Below are positions 1-10,700 of a stretch of 64,000 nucleotides of DNA, piece after piece. A program made the translations under genes and the position numbers. Positions within the stretch are counted from its first letter, which is position 1; the number at the start of each line of letters is the position of its first letter. Location of the stretch: the NCBI GenBank assembly GCA_965649825.1, contig OZ287698.1, positions 124,001 through 188,000 on the forward strand. Direction: 5' to 3'. Below the pieces are notes generated by a model. It had not been told where the DNA came from. It searched no databases and was given only the letters and a program-made list of their open reading frames with translations. The DNA is from Penicillus capitatus. Lineage: Eukaryota; Chlorophyta.

Positions 1-451
1 CGTCCTAGTGTGGAAAACAGACATTAGTAGACGTGTCGATCCAGTACACAGATAACGAGCGCCTAGCCCACGTCATATGCGTCCATGACAAAACAGCTCA
101 AGACGAATGAACTCGGACGTCGGCAATCTTTTCAAATCGAGTTCATGAGATGAAATTGAAAATCTCCGTGCTGACGTGCGCGATTCAAGATAAGTTCGTA
201 TGCCGTGGAGTGAAGCGCACCAGACATAACACTTACATGATATTACGAGTCTCGGATAATCACACTTTTTTATGTGTGAAGTGTGAAGTTCTCACTCGAG
301 TCTGACAAAGCATAACAAAAGACACAATATGCATGCATATATATGTGCACATTCCGAACGTATTGTTGTGTCGACAACGATAAAGAGCCTCTTACGCCAA
401 CGTTTGAATAACATAGCGGTTCTTGAGTTGACGGTGCTCTTCTGGTGAAGA

Positions 452-1603
452 ATGTTCCTTTTCCTGATGCATGATTCTCTCGGTGTTCTTACGGAACCTT
501 CACTAAACGAAGCTCGACTGCGCGGTAAAGAGCCGCCAACGCACGTCAGCTTCGTGACAACTGTCATGGCCTCTATACTCTTCGCAATGATACACGTCCA
601 AGCGAGAGAAGTCACTGGAAGCAGCTGGAGTGAGCTGGAAAAGAGAGGAGGGTATTACACGGAAGAAGGCACATGGCGCGGGGGATTTCCATGGATGGCT
701 CACAGAGCCGAGAAAACTTTGGAAGTCTGTTCCGATAGGCGTCGTTCAGCCAATGGCACTTTTTGCCAATCATGGGAGATTGAGAGAGGTCGCGAATGGG
801 CATCCAAAATTGGGTTCTGTCACTGCTCACGTCACATCGACGCATACTGTGACAGCTGGCGCTGTTCCTTTTCTTCTGAAAACAGCAATGGGTTCTGTCA
901 GTCATTGCGAACACATCACTGCCTTCAGTTGTTGAACGAAGAAAAGGTCAAAAGCTGTGACTGTATGGAAGCTGCAGAGAATGGGATGCACTGTCAGCGT
1001 TGGAGATGTCTCACGAATGACGCTTCTGGTGGCAACCCAGAGGAAGGACAATATCACTGCCTCAGTTCAAACTCTTTAAATACGTCCTGTCAGAAATGGG
1101 TGGGAGAATGGAACTCAGAGAAGGAAGTGCAATCGGATGTCTGTGAATGCGAGCAGGAAGGAGATGGTCATTGCCACGCATACTGGTGCAAGACAAAATC
1201 GATGATCCGATGCTCTGAGCAATGGGGAGGATGGTGCCACTTGGAGATTTCTATCGGCCTTTACGGGACACTCGGATGTTTCTTTTTGCTCATAGGGATG
1301 ATGATGCATTGGACACATTGTGCTAATCGTCACGCCAATGTCACACGCGCAATTGTGGTGTGTTCATTGATCGTCATTCTTGTTATACTTTTGTTCGCTG
1401 TGGCCCTTACTGGGGGTGAGTATGGTCTGAGCTGGGTAGCTTTGATGTGGTTTGTATGTTTTCTTGTCTTGGTGTCGGTCAGAATGCTTTTGAAAGCGCA
1501 GCGGGTCAGGAGTTCATCTCTTATGCAGGATCCGAATGCACTACTGCCGCCTGACGAATACGGAATCCATCCCTACCTCTTCAACGGCAGGTTTTACCCT
1601 TAA
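452..1603 (+). CDS. CWR1: Cys/Trp-rich secreted membrane protein, family member 1
   Basis: I do not recognise this family from any named domain. The 383-residue protein has an N-terminal hydrophobic stretch (about residues 30-50) that can act as a signal sequence. A Cys-rich ectodomain follows, opening with a G-Y-Y-T-E-E-G-T-W-R-G-G-F-P-like block. The ectodomain repeats paired motifs of the form F/Y-C-x2-W and C-x-C-x6-8-Y/H-C-x2-W-x-C. A conserved R-C-S-E-x-x-G-G-W-C-H-L block leads into three hydrophobic segments (about residues 265-350). N-glycosylation-type N-G-T and N-T-S sites are present. No intron is needed. Its tail is shorter than that of CWR3-5 and it is the most diverged member. 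It is probably an exposed surface protein; its function is unknown. Confidence 0.72.
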   Translation: MFLFLMHDSLGVLTEPSLNEARLRGKEPPTHVSFVTTVMASILFAMIHVQAREVTGSSWSELEKRGGYYTEEGTWRGGFPWMAHRAEKTLEVCSDRRRSANGTFCQSWEIERGREWASKIGFCHCSRHIDAYCDSWRCSFSSENSNGFCQSLRTHHCLQLLNEEKVKSCDCMEAAENGMHCQRWRCLTNDASGGNPEEGQYHCLSSNSLNTSCQKWVGEWNSEKEVQSDVCECEQEGDGHCHAYWCKTKSMIRCSEQWGGWCHLEISIGLYGTLGCFFLLIGMMMHWTHCANRHANVTRAIVVCSLIVILVILLFAVALTGGEYGLSWVALMWFVCFLVLVSVRMLLKAQRVRSSSLMQDPNALLPPDEYGIHPYLFNGRFYP

Positions 1604-2010
1604 TTCGAGGCAACCCATCAGATTTCTGTTTTGCTGTTTTTGTCGCCCTATATAAGTATGTCGAGTAGCGCAGGAGCACGTGAGCGTATGGCCCTGATTT
1701 TTGCGGATGAAAACGGAGGGGACCGTAACATTCAATAAGCGTATCATCTCTGTTTTGCTGTTGTCAGCTGTTTCTTTTTTGCGCGGAAAGACAGTACAGT
1801 GAGAATCAATGAAAAAAATCGTACGAACGGGAAGTGGAGCGGAAAGTCTGACGTGTGAATTGGCATTGCTTAGATGTCTTGTTATATTTAAATTGAAAAG
1901 TCAGACGTACGTATTCTCCTCTAAACAAAACGATCACGCCCGTTGCGCACACCGTTATCTGCAGATTCGCCCTGACTGTACCGTGATTTCTTCCCCGTTC
2001 TCCGCCGAAA

Positions 2011-3291
2011 ATGACACAACGCTCAAGCAGACGAACATTTACCAACACAATGGTATTGCCTCAGGGCATCGGCACATGGCTGATGGCGACAGCCATGCTT
2101 CTTGGCGTGGCGAATGTCCAAGGCCTCGACATCTCACAGCACGGCTGGAGTTTTCTAGAGAAGCGAGCAGGATACTACACTGAGGACGGATACTGGAAAG
2201 GAGGATTTCCGAAGAGCGAACACAAGAAGGGACAGGTGTTTCACAGCTGCTCAGAGGTGCACAGCAGCGGCAACTTCTGTCAAAAGTGGAGAAGAGAAGG
2301 AGAAAGTGCCGAATCAACCAGACAAGGAACGTGTGACTGCGAGGATCATACAGAGTTCTACTGCAAAGAATGGAACTGCATCGGAAAGCAAACGGAGACG
2401 CGCTGCCAGCCAGAATACGGAAAGATCTGCCGATTCCCACGAACGTCCCAAGGCGTCCAAAACTGCACATGTCTGACGCCTTCCGACAACCAGAAATACT
2501 GTTCCAGTTGGGCGTGTACGTTGGATATGGTCCGCAAACGTGCTGTACAGGGAGAATACTTGTGTCTCGAAGGGAGTTCCCAGACAGAGTACTGTCAGCA
2601 GTGGATTGGTCACATCTCATCTGACAGAGAAGAGTTCTCTATCCTTTGCAAATGTGAAGGAAAGGACGATAAGTATTGCCGATACGGGAACTGTGAGACG
2701 AGAACGCTTCTTCGGTGCAATAAACACAAGGGAGGCTGGTGCAATCTGTGGTTGTCCATCTTCGTTTTTGGCGGCTTTGGACTCGTTTTCTTGGTTTCGG
2801 GAATATTGATTGTTTTTTCCGACTCGTTTGTCAATCCCGGCAAAACGTCGAACCTCATAATGATCCTTCTATTATACATTTGCCTCTTCGTTCTTCCGTG
2901 GGGAATTGGAGTGGCGAGTTCGGGAGGTCTTAAAGGCCTTGGCTACGTGGCAGTGCTCTGGTCGGGTTCTGCCGTTCTAACCGCCGTTTTCCTTCGATGC
3001 CAGAAACTCGAGTGGCAGCTACCCGGATGTGGAGATTTTCTTCGGTGGATAAAAATACGGCCAAGTACCCTTCCCGGTTACGAGAGAGAAAGAGATACAA
3101 TGTCACAAGAACAAGCACCATTGTTGGCAGACGAGAGGAGAAAGCCGTCGGGGCATACAGGACCTGAAACATCGACGGGCACTGAAGAACCGAGTCAAAC
3201 GTGGACGCAACCCGCTCCAGCAATCCATGAGCGCAATCCGGATACAGGGGAACGCCTGCCGGATTCAAATTTGCCAAGCATTCATTCTTAA
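2011..3291 (+). CDS. CWR2: Cys/Trp-rich secreted membrane protein, family member 2
   Basis: A 426-residue paralogue lies 400 bp downstream of CWR1 on the same strand. The start at 2011 precedes a signal-like core (about residues 14-38, ending V-Q-G). The ectodomain has the family order: G-Y-Y-T-E-D-G-Y-W block, alternating Cys-x2-Trp and Cys-x-Cys motifs, then R-C-N-K-H-K-G-G-W-C-N-L before the first membrane segment. Three hydrophobic segments (about 249-335) are followed by a polar, Pro/Thr-rich tail of about 90 residues. That tail would be cytoplasmic if the topology is as drawn. It ends in a motif like the R-x-R-D-x-A-T-G-K-L tail of CWR3. No intron is needed. Function unknown. Confidence 0.74.
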   Translation: MTQRSSRRTFTNTMVLPQGIGTWLMATAMLLGVANVQGLDISQHGWSFLEKRAGYYTEDGYWKGGFPKSEHKKGQVFHSCSEVHSSGNFCQKWRREGESAESTRQGTCDCEDHTEFYCKEWNCIGKQTETRCQPEYGKICRFPRTSQGVQNCTCLTPSDNQKYCSSWACTLDMVRKRAVQGEYLCLEGSSQTEYCQQWIGHISSDREEFSILCKCEGKDDKYCRYGNCETRTLLRCNKHKGGWCNLWLSIFVFGGFGLVFLVSGILIVFSDSFVNPGKTSNLIMILLLYICLFVLPWGIGVASSGGLKGLGYVAVLWSGSAVLTAVFLRCQKLEWQLPGCGDFLRWIKIRPSTLPGYERERDTMSQEQAPLLADERRKPSGHTGPETSTGTEEPSQTWTQPAPAIHERNPDTGERLPDSNLPSIHS

Positions 3292-3489
3292 AGAGATGAA
3301 TTCTCTGTTCGTGTTACTAGAAGGAGAATTGCCAACACGAGAAGCTGAGGATTCATGTAAAGCTGGAAAACATCTGCCAATCAGCGACAGATCCGCCTTT
3401 GTTGGAGTACCCTTTCTCAGTTTTTAAGAGACATCCCAAGACGTAGAGAAAAGAAGATTCGAAGCGGTAGAGACAGACCTCGTTGCGTG

Positions 3490-4030
3490 TTTTAAGTGGT
3501 CTTCGTCAGGCACTGGAGGTCGTTCTCTCGTTCAGGATGAGGAGGGTGGATCGTTAGACATCTCCTGTTTATTAATCCGCCGTAGAAATGTCTAGCAGGA
3601 GGAGACTCGTTCGAGAGTCTCTGTGTCTTTCTTCTCTTCAGAGATGGGATAGAGAAAATGAAACGTGTGATGTTCGTCGTTTTTTGTTTGATTCGAGGAG
3701 TATGCTTCTCCTGTTGCCCTTAAAACAAACGGTCAATTTAGGAACACTGACTTTTCAATCCTCCGCGCATAATCGCCACGTTGCAGCTCGAATTCGAAGT
3801 CTGCTCGCTACACCTGACGGTGCAGTATGCGACAATTCACCGATCCCCTAAAGAGCACAGCAGTCAGTCACAGTTCCAGACCCTCTTACACATCTCGGAC
3901 TTGCGTCTGTGAGATGAGCATCGATTTGCCTGTGCGCTACCTCAACTCATTGATTCAGAGTTGTCGAAGCATTGACACTGTGATCGGAGATTTGTCGACC
4001 GAGATGAATGACAAAGGTACGTGTTAATTA
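3490..4030 (+). repeat. Duplicated CWR downstream block, copy A
   Basis: This stretch is similar to the DNA 3' of CWR3 (about 6,640-7,100) and, inverted, 3' of CWR5 (about 32,420-31,960). The best-kept part (3895-4010) encodes a short open stretch beginning M-S-I-D-L-P-V-R-Y-L with the same reading in the CWR3 copy. Whether it is an exon or just duplicated flank cannot be told here. Confidence 0.55.
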
Positions 4031-4080
4031 ATGTCCGACTGAGAGTGTGGTCAGGAGGGGGTCTGTTCATACGAACCGGC

Positions 4081-4700
4081 TCTAGAGAATCCAATCTGCA
4101 CGATGTTTACAGGGAGAAGCGCGCCAACATCAGTCTCTGTCGATCGTAGCGTAGACGTCGCACGAATAGAGCGTCGACGTCTCCGGCGGAAGGGAGTGCA
4201 AGTGTGCGAACAAGAGGCTGGCTGCATTACCTGAGTCGAGAGTGCAGCGAGAGCAATAGTGGCAGATCGAAGACCTGTGTTCTTTTGTCTTGGAACTGAC
4301 GCATCCGCAGCAGTAAATTTGTATCGGACAGGGAAGTTGAGTCCATTTATCGCCTGCCGAGTGTAACCACAGCGGCGAGGGATGCTGCAGCCACCTACAG
4401 TGTCAGCATGCAAGGACGCTGATTCAGTACTCCAAGCATAGAACAAACTGGTGTCGTCGGGGAGTCTCTTTGGGTGTCTTCGGCTCGCTCGGATTGCTCT
4501 TCTTGTTCGAGGAATGGCGATGATAATTCTCAGAAACGTCTTCAAGGGGAAGACAGCGGCGTGTTACCGCTGAAGGATCTTGGCCATCTATCTACGTCTG
4601 CTAACGAGCACATGAACGATATCGAAGGAATGGTGCTTATCTAATGCCTCCCTGAAATGGGATGGAGCTTGTGCCCTTCGAGACGTAGACAACCGGTCTT
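4081..4700 (+). pseudogene. Degenerate CWR copy
   Basis: The stretch from about 4,440 to 4,530 aligns by eye with the G-G-W-C-H-L plus first membrane-segment region of CWR3, but with stops and frame breaks. Flanking DNA up to about 4,990 resembles blocks found 3' of the NACHT genes (18.1, 35.4 and 48.8 kb). I read it as a decayed family member between CWR2 and CWR3. The 5' limit is approximate. Confidence 0.45.
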
Positions 4701-5021
4701 ATCATAATCGTCACCGCTGTCATAGAGTCATTGACAATTCCCACTGGGCCTCAGCTGAGAATCGTGCGTAATCGCCCTGACTCTCATTCTCTCGAGCGTC
4801 CTTTTTGCATCAGAACAGTCGTCAAGAGAAAGAAGGTTCTGACGCTGTGCCGAAAGACACTGGACCCTTGTTCTGTGGAAGCAGTGCAGCATTCTTCTCT
4901 CAGTGCACATGGAGCTGTGTGGAATAAAGTCGTGCTGCCTGTCGCACAACGATCGCAACCAGGTTTAATGATTCGCCAATGGGCAAATCCCACCCCGACG
5001 TCATTCATTTCTGTTCTCACT

Positions 5022-5091
5022 CGAGGTCAATGACCTCGCCGAATCGCGAAAGAACGTCCGACGTGTCTCTGAAAAGACACTTCTTATATAG
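5022..5091 (+). promoter_or_regulatory. CWR promoter module (palindrome, hairpin, TATA box)
   Basis: A 17-bp palindrome (5022-5038, arms CGAGGTCA and TGACCTCG) is followed by an inverted repeat (GTGTCT at 5063-5068, AGACAC at 5075-5080) and TATATAG (5085-5091). The ATG used for CWR3 is about 95 bp downstream. The hairpin and TATA are repeated upstream of CWR4. The palindrome and hairpin are repeated exactly upstream of CWR5, with TATACAG. Conservation of all three elements and their spacing suggests a shared core promoter. Confidence 0.55.
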
Positions 5092-5186
5092 TCGCTGAGT
5101 CGGTGCGTTTGGTACCGACGACGAACGTACGAACGAACGAGCTGCTTGATACGCGGCACACGTGTTTCAGCAACGCAGTGAAGGCA

Positions 5187-6476
5187 ATGACTTTCGTTTC
5201 TCTCCATGTTGCGCCAAGTCCTCTGGCGATAAGGAAGAAGACTGCACCAAACACGTCAACGACGTCCGGACGAGCAGCGGCCGCTCTCGTCACGACAGTT
5301 CTCTTGCTCGGCTTGACTACGAATGCACGAGCTGATGACGAGTCTGGCGGACTCCTCAGTTGGGGACAGCTTCAGAAGGAGGCAGGCTATTTCTCGAAGA
5401 GCGGTCTCTGGAGAGGAGGCTTGCCGAAGAAGGAACGCAAGGAGGGAGACGTTTGGAGCAACTGCTTAGAGAGACACGGCAATGACAGCTTCTGTCAGAA
5501 ATGGGAGGAGAAGGGAGATAGTGCACAAGAGTTCAGGAATGGAACCTGTACCTGCAACGAAGTGAAAGATTCGTACTGCAATCAATGGACGTGTATCAGC
5601 GAGGAGAAGGCGAGATATTGTTCAGAGCGAGGCAGAAAGGGCAAGGGAATGGCGCCGGTATGTAAGACAGACGTCGAAATGCTTGAGGACTGTTCCTGCC
5701 ATGAAAGCCTGGGGACAAATACAAGTTCTTATTGTCTGAAGTGGAGATGCACCGAGAATGACGGTAACGGTACTTCAAGATCCGGCGATTATTTCTGCCA
5801 CGAAACAAAGACTGAAAACTCTTCAACTCCTTTCTGCAATCGCTGGTCTGGGGAATTGACGTCGAATGGTGATGTGGAATCGATCAGTTGCGACTGTACC
5901 ATTGACGACAATGGGTACTGTGAGAACTGGGAATGTAGTGTAAGGACTTTGCCTCGGTGTTCAGAGCACAAGGGAGGATGGTGTCATCTGGAACTGTCCA
6001 TTGCTGTGTTTGGACTGATCGGACTCCTCTTCTTAATCTTTGGAATGGTCCTTGTTTTTTCCAACCAATGTTCGAGACACACTAGCAGGGACATGCAGCT
6101 GAAGATTCTTATAATATACACTCTCTTTCTTGTTCTTCCATGGTTTGCTGGCGTTGCTCTGTCGGGAGGTGTTATAGGCATTGTAGTGGTGATTGCGATG
6201 TGGATCATTCCTTTCATCGTATTGGCATCAGCGATCATTGTACCTCAGACTACCGCATGGCAAAATTTTCGTGCTGCAATGGAGAGAATGTTTACGAGCG
6301 AAGCTACAAGCGGCAACGGAGAACAAACAGCCTCTCCTTCAGACAGGACAGCGCCTTTGATGCACGGTAGACCCGAAGATGATGCGGACAGGGACGACAC
6401 CCCTCAATCGTCAACACAGGCAAATCCGGCAATCCGTGTACGCGATGAAGCTACAGGGAAATTGTTGGATCCGTAA
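5187..6476 (+). CDS. CWR3: Cys/Trp-rich secreted membrane protein, family member 3
   Basis: The frame is open from 5103, but the first ATG that leads directly into a signal peptide is at 5187, giving 429 residues. Residues about 30-50 form a hydrophobic core ending in an A-R-A type cleavage site before D-D-E-S-G-G. The ectodomain carries three Cys/Trp modules and several N-x-S/T sites. The C-S-E-H-K-G-G-W-C-H-L block precedes three membrane segments (about 266-357), then a polar tail with a T-x-x-x-P-A-I-R-V-R-D ending. CWR3 and the inverted CWR5 are near-identical outside a short insertion in CWR5. Their flanks on both sides are also duplicated, so the unit copied was about 2.4 kb. Function unknown; likely cell-surface. 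Confidence 0.78.
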   Translation: MTFVSLHVAPSPLAIRKKTAPNTSTTSGRAAAALVTTVLLLGLTTNARADDESGGLLSWGQLQKEAGYFSKSGLWRGGLPKKERKEGDVWSNCLERHGNDSFCQKWEEKGDSAQEFRNGTCTCNEVKDSYCNQWTCISEEKARYCSERGRKGKGMAPVCKTDVEMLEDCSCHESLGTNTSSYCLKWRCTENDGNGTSRSGDYFCHETKTENSSTPFCNRWSGELTSNGDVESISCDCTIDDNGYCENWECSVRTLPRCSEHKGGWCHLELSIAVFGLIGLLFLIFGMVLVFSNQCSRHTSRDMQLKILIIYTLFLVLPWFAGVALSGGVIGIVVVIAMWIIPFIVLASAIIVPQTTAWQNFRAAMERMFTSEATSGNGEQTASPSDRTAPLMHGRPEDDADRDDTPQSSTQANPAIRVRDEATGKLLDP

Positions 6477-6639
6477 AGTACTAATCCTTGAAGAGATTGA
6501 TTCTCTGTTGGCGCTACTGGAATGAGGATCAGCATTACGAGGAACCAAGGGATATGATGTTCGGACAAAGTCCACCAGTGCAGCAGTCAGTCAGTGCATC
6601 AGGAAATCCATCTTGGATCTGAGTTCTTCAAGTTCTCCG

Positions 6640-7330
6640 GCATGTTTTACTTTTCCTAAAAGACATTCAAACCGTAGAAAAGAATGGTTTGTACGACTGA
6701 AGGAACTGTAACCGTTTATTTGTCATCTCTCCACCGATCAACAAATAGTCGATCTAAAAACATTGACTTTTCAATCATCCTTAGCGCAATATCGCCGTCA
6801 CGTTGCCTCTTGAACTTAACTCTGCTCGTTAGATTTGACTCCACAGTATGCGATCATTTGCCGCTCCCCTAAAGAGCACAGCAGTTGGTCACATTCCAGT
6901 GCCACTAGTGCGTCTCGGACTTGCGTCTGTGAGATGAGCATCGATTTGCCTGTGCGCTACCTCAAGTCATTGATTCAAAGCTGTCGAAACATTGATGCTG
7001 TGATCGGAGATATGTGGACAAAGATCACAAAAATAAACATGAATCCTCGACTGAGAGCGATCTTTGTAAGAGCGTCACCCCCGGAGAGCTCGTAGGTGCG
7101 AGATCTGTGTGATGTTTATCGGGAGAAGAACGCTAACAAGAGTGTCTTTCGGTTTTGTTACGACCGAAGGCGCATTGCTGGATATCCAGCGATACACAAC
7201 TGTCAAAATTCTTCCTTCGCTACCAAGATGGACATGGTCTCGTTCAAATTTGCACGTCGTCAGTGAAATCAGTCTACTGTCGTACAGCATGCTGATCTGT
7301 TGTAGCGTCAGATCCGTGCAACGCATGTTT
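6640..7330 (+). repeat. Duplicated CWR downstream block, copy B
   Basis: DNA 3' of CWR3 that is matched, inverted, 3' of CWR5 (about 32,560-31,890) and partly at 3,720-4,030. It includes an open stretch of about 55 codons from 6934 starting M-S-I-D-L-P-V-R-Y-L. After a stop, a second stretch (D-V-Y-R-E-K-N-A-N-K) is shared with the CWR5 side at protein level. It may be a decayed gene that travelled with the CWR unit. From 7,331 to 7,719 I see no gene; 7,500-7,700 is the upstream region shared with the second NACHT gene. Confidence 0.5.
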
Positions 7331-7719
7331 ACCTGAAGTTGTCTTCGTGACAGTCATGGGCCTCAACGACTACTCCGTCACAGTCGATGGTGGAGTTACT
7401 TTCGAAGTGTATGTCTGTTAAATTGCAGAAGTACTGCTCGCTGTTCCCTTTCTGTGAGAATTCTCTACATTTTATAACTCAGTTGATTGCCTCAAACCAC
7501 GGACGACTTCTCCCTTCACAGGTCATCTTCGTGGTCAGAAGAGGATTGTGCTCAGATGTGGCAACAAACTCTGCAGTCATCCAGAAGCTGTTACCAGACT
7601 CGGAATGCTCGATTTGACAGGATGCTTTAATCGAATCGCCACGATCTGCATCTAGTCCAAACGAGAACGTCCAACTCATCTACCTCCACTGCGAACTTTC
7701 GTGCGAACTTTCAGAAGAG

Positions 7720-7774
7720 GTAAGCCACTTCGCCGGTTTCGCCGAACCACAGGCGACGACGTTCTGTTGTGCAG
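7720..7774 (+). other. Probable 5'-UTR intron of NACHT-HEAT gene 1
   Basis: A 55-nt interval begins GTAAGCC after GAG and ends TTGTGCAG, 13 bases before the ATG at 7788. The same interval, with the same splice sites and length, precedes the second NACHT gene at 39,461-39,515. Length and sites fit the other short introns of the window. Confidence 0.55.
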
Positions 7775-7787
7775 ACTCGGATTAAAC

Positions 7788-10700
7788 ATGCAAGCCCGTG
7801 CTGCAGATGAAGGACCCAGCGGCAGAGGGTCATCCGCGCCGAGAACCGGCGGCCGAACCGTCACCGAAGACACAGTGGTCACCGCAGAGCGTTACAACCC
7901 GAAACTCCTACGCGCTGCAGCGAAGAAGCACAACATCGACAGCACCGAGTCGCTGGTCGCGGCCTACAACTCGACCACCAATCAAGATGAGCGCGCTGTC
8001 CTGCTCGGATGGCTGCGCAAGTACCACGAACGAAAGGCGGACTGTCTCACGCCGAAAGCTGTGCTCGAGTATGCGGCGCTGGCCGACGTCGCCCCACGTT
8101 CCGCCAGCGAGAAAGATGTTGTGCAGAATTTGATCTACGACCTTTCCTCGTGCATCTGCGAAGGAGACTTCCTAGCGCCGACTTTTGCCACTGCCCTCCA
8201 CAGAGCACTCGTGCTCGTCGATCCTTCCGCGCTCGACGCCGTGGAACAGCTGGTCGTCGTGGCCATGAAGCTCCTGGGCAGCCTCTCTCCAAGACCGAAG
8301 CTTACAAGAAAAACCTTTGCGAAGCACGAGGCGACGTTTCTTGCATTGCATCAGGCCTTCTTCCTGCTTCGCGAAGCCAATCAAGCCCTGATCGACGAAG
8401 AAGAGAAGCAGGAGCTGCGAAGAACCGTCGCAGAGAAGGAGAGAACGATGAGACTCTCCTGCAAGCACTACCCTGTGAGTTTTCATTTCAAAGCGCTTCG
8501 TCAGGCGGCAGAACGTCTCAAAGACGAGGAGGCTGCTTCACGAGTCGCACAGGCGAATCAGTATGCCATGTGTGGACTCTGCGCATTCGTGCAGGTCTTT
8601 CATTTTCTCAGGAATCTGGCAAGGGGCGACATCGATCCGACGGCCCTCGAGGACGCGTACGAAACAAATCGAGCAGCCATTAATAACATGGGAGTGGCGA
8701 AGCGACCGTGGTTCGACTCGTTTCGAAGCCTGATGGCGAAGAGGCTGGAAGCGTCGAAGGACGAGACGACGCTCGAGCTTTTTGGAAGCAGCTACCAGGC
8801 GTCGATGGAGAACCAGAAAAACGTGAAGGATGGAGAAGATCTGAAGGCGTTGAGATACGGCATCGTCTGTGAACTGCGCACGCTCGCACTCGAAGGTCCG
8901 TCGGAAGACGCCCGAGCCGCGGCCGCGACGAAGCTGGTGGATCTAGCGACGCAGCAAGCCATCAGCGAAGGATGGAGCGATGACATCGATATCCTCGTCG
9001 CACTCTTGGACGCTGTATGCGAGCTGCATGGAAGAGGCGAGCGCAACGAGGACATCAGACACGCGTTGCTGGCCATACAGCGATCTTGCACGGGTCATGC
9101 CCGAGGAGCATTCTCGGAGTGGTTGGGTGGAGGTAGCGTGGAAGACAAGCTTGCAGTTCGGAGTCCGCAGAGAGCTGTCGCAGAAAACAACGATCTGTGC
9201 ATCAAAATCGGCAGAGACGTGGGGTACATCCCTCTTGCCGTCATGAATTCGAAGGGAGAAGAGCTGAGGAATAGATATAAGCGCGACGATTTCGCGACGG
9301 TATTGGCACGAGAAGCGCATTCGAGTTGACGAGAGGTTCCTGTTCTCTAGGTGACTTCCTTGTTCGAAGAGGGATCTTCCAAACACGTCAAGGACATGAA
9401 GCACCATGTCGTCATCTCCGAGGAAGTTATCGAAGAGCAAGGATTCGGAGAAGGAAGAGAAGAAGCTGTCCGGGGAGTGGAGGCAACAAAGGCAGAGTCC
9501 TCAAACCGCAGAGGGGACCAACCGAAGGAGTACTACGAGAAGAAGACAAGAGTCACGAAACCCATCGCTCTGGGCGACTTGTTCAGGCCGAGATCTCTCA
9601 GACCCGGGGATCCGGAGAGCGAGGTTCGAAGGGTCCTCCTCTACGGGAACCCCGGTTCCGGAAAGACGTGCATCACGAAGGCCGTCGCACACAGATGGGC
9701 GTCGGGAGAGATGGCACGGGACCTCGACGCCGTTTACGTGGTTCCAGTGAGAGTTCTCAACCGCGGCGAGTACAACGGACGGAAGTGGTCAAGACTCGAG
9801 GGAGCGATATCGCAGATATGCTTCGCCGGAAGCGGGCACGCCTTCGACCACGAAGACCTCGTCTCCCAGGTGGAGCACGACCTCGACGACCCGTCGACCA
9901 TGCTCATGGTCGACGGTTTGGACGAGGCAAATGACCTTGCGATGGAGCTCCTTTCCACCGTATGGGAGCGCTCGTGCAAGGTGCTGCTTCTCTCTCGTCC
10001 GTACAACATGAGAAACGTCGAAACGCGTGTCGACGTTCAAGTGGAGTGCCTCGGATTCAACGACCAGCAGCTGCGAGAGTACGTAGAAGGCGAGCTGTCG
10101 GAGGACGAGGAGGCCCCGCGACTCATCCGTTCTCTTGAGGAATCCGGCGCCATGTGGGAGATGGCACACGTTCCTGTGACGGCGCACATTCTGTGTTCCT
10201 TGTCGAAGGAGCACGGAACGGCGATCGAAGAGCGAGGGAAGAGAGCGAGCGTCTTTCAGGTGTACAACGACATGGCGAACTACATCTGGAAGAGGTTCAA
10301 GACGAAGCCGGCGGCGACAAACGTGAAGAGATCGGATCTCTTCGACGACTTGGAGAGAATCGCATTCGAGTCGCTCAAGCGAAGCCTGATCCTCATCCCT
10401 CCGCGACTCGTCATGCGATACGCAACGTCGACGGACGCGGCCGGAACGTTCAAGGAGAGCGGACTGCTTCTGCTCGTGATGGAGGGCCGGGAGTACCAAT
10501 TCCCCCACCTCACGTTCCAGGAGTACTTCGCCGGAAGACACATCGCGAAAGGCTTACGAAACTCGGGATCCGCAGAGGACGTCAGAGTGCTCGAGTTCAT
10601 CCGCGAAGAAAAATACAATCGAAAACATGCTTTAACGCTATCCTTCGCCATGCACGCGTACGCAGAGGGACGCAGCAAGTCGGCACTGCAAGGGATGCTC

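Noticed and set aside
9327-9329. TGA between N-domain and NACHT as a selenocysteine codon
   Set aside because: tRNA-Sec made this tempting, but the second gene has CGA there and both have TAG further on. A 51-nt GT-AG intron removes all of them.
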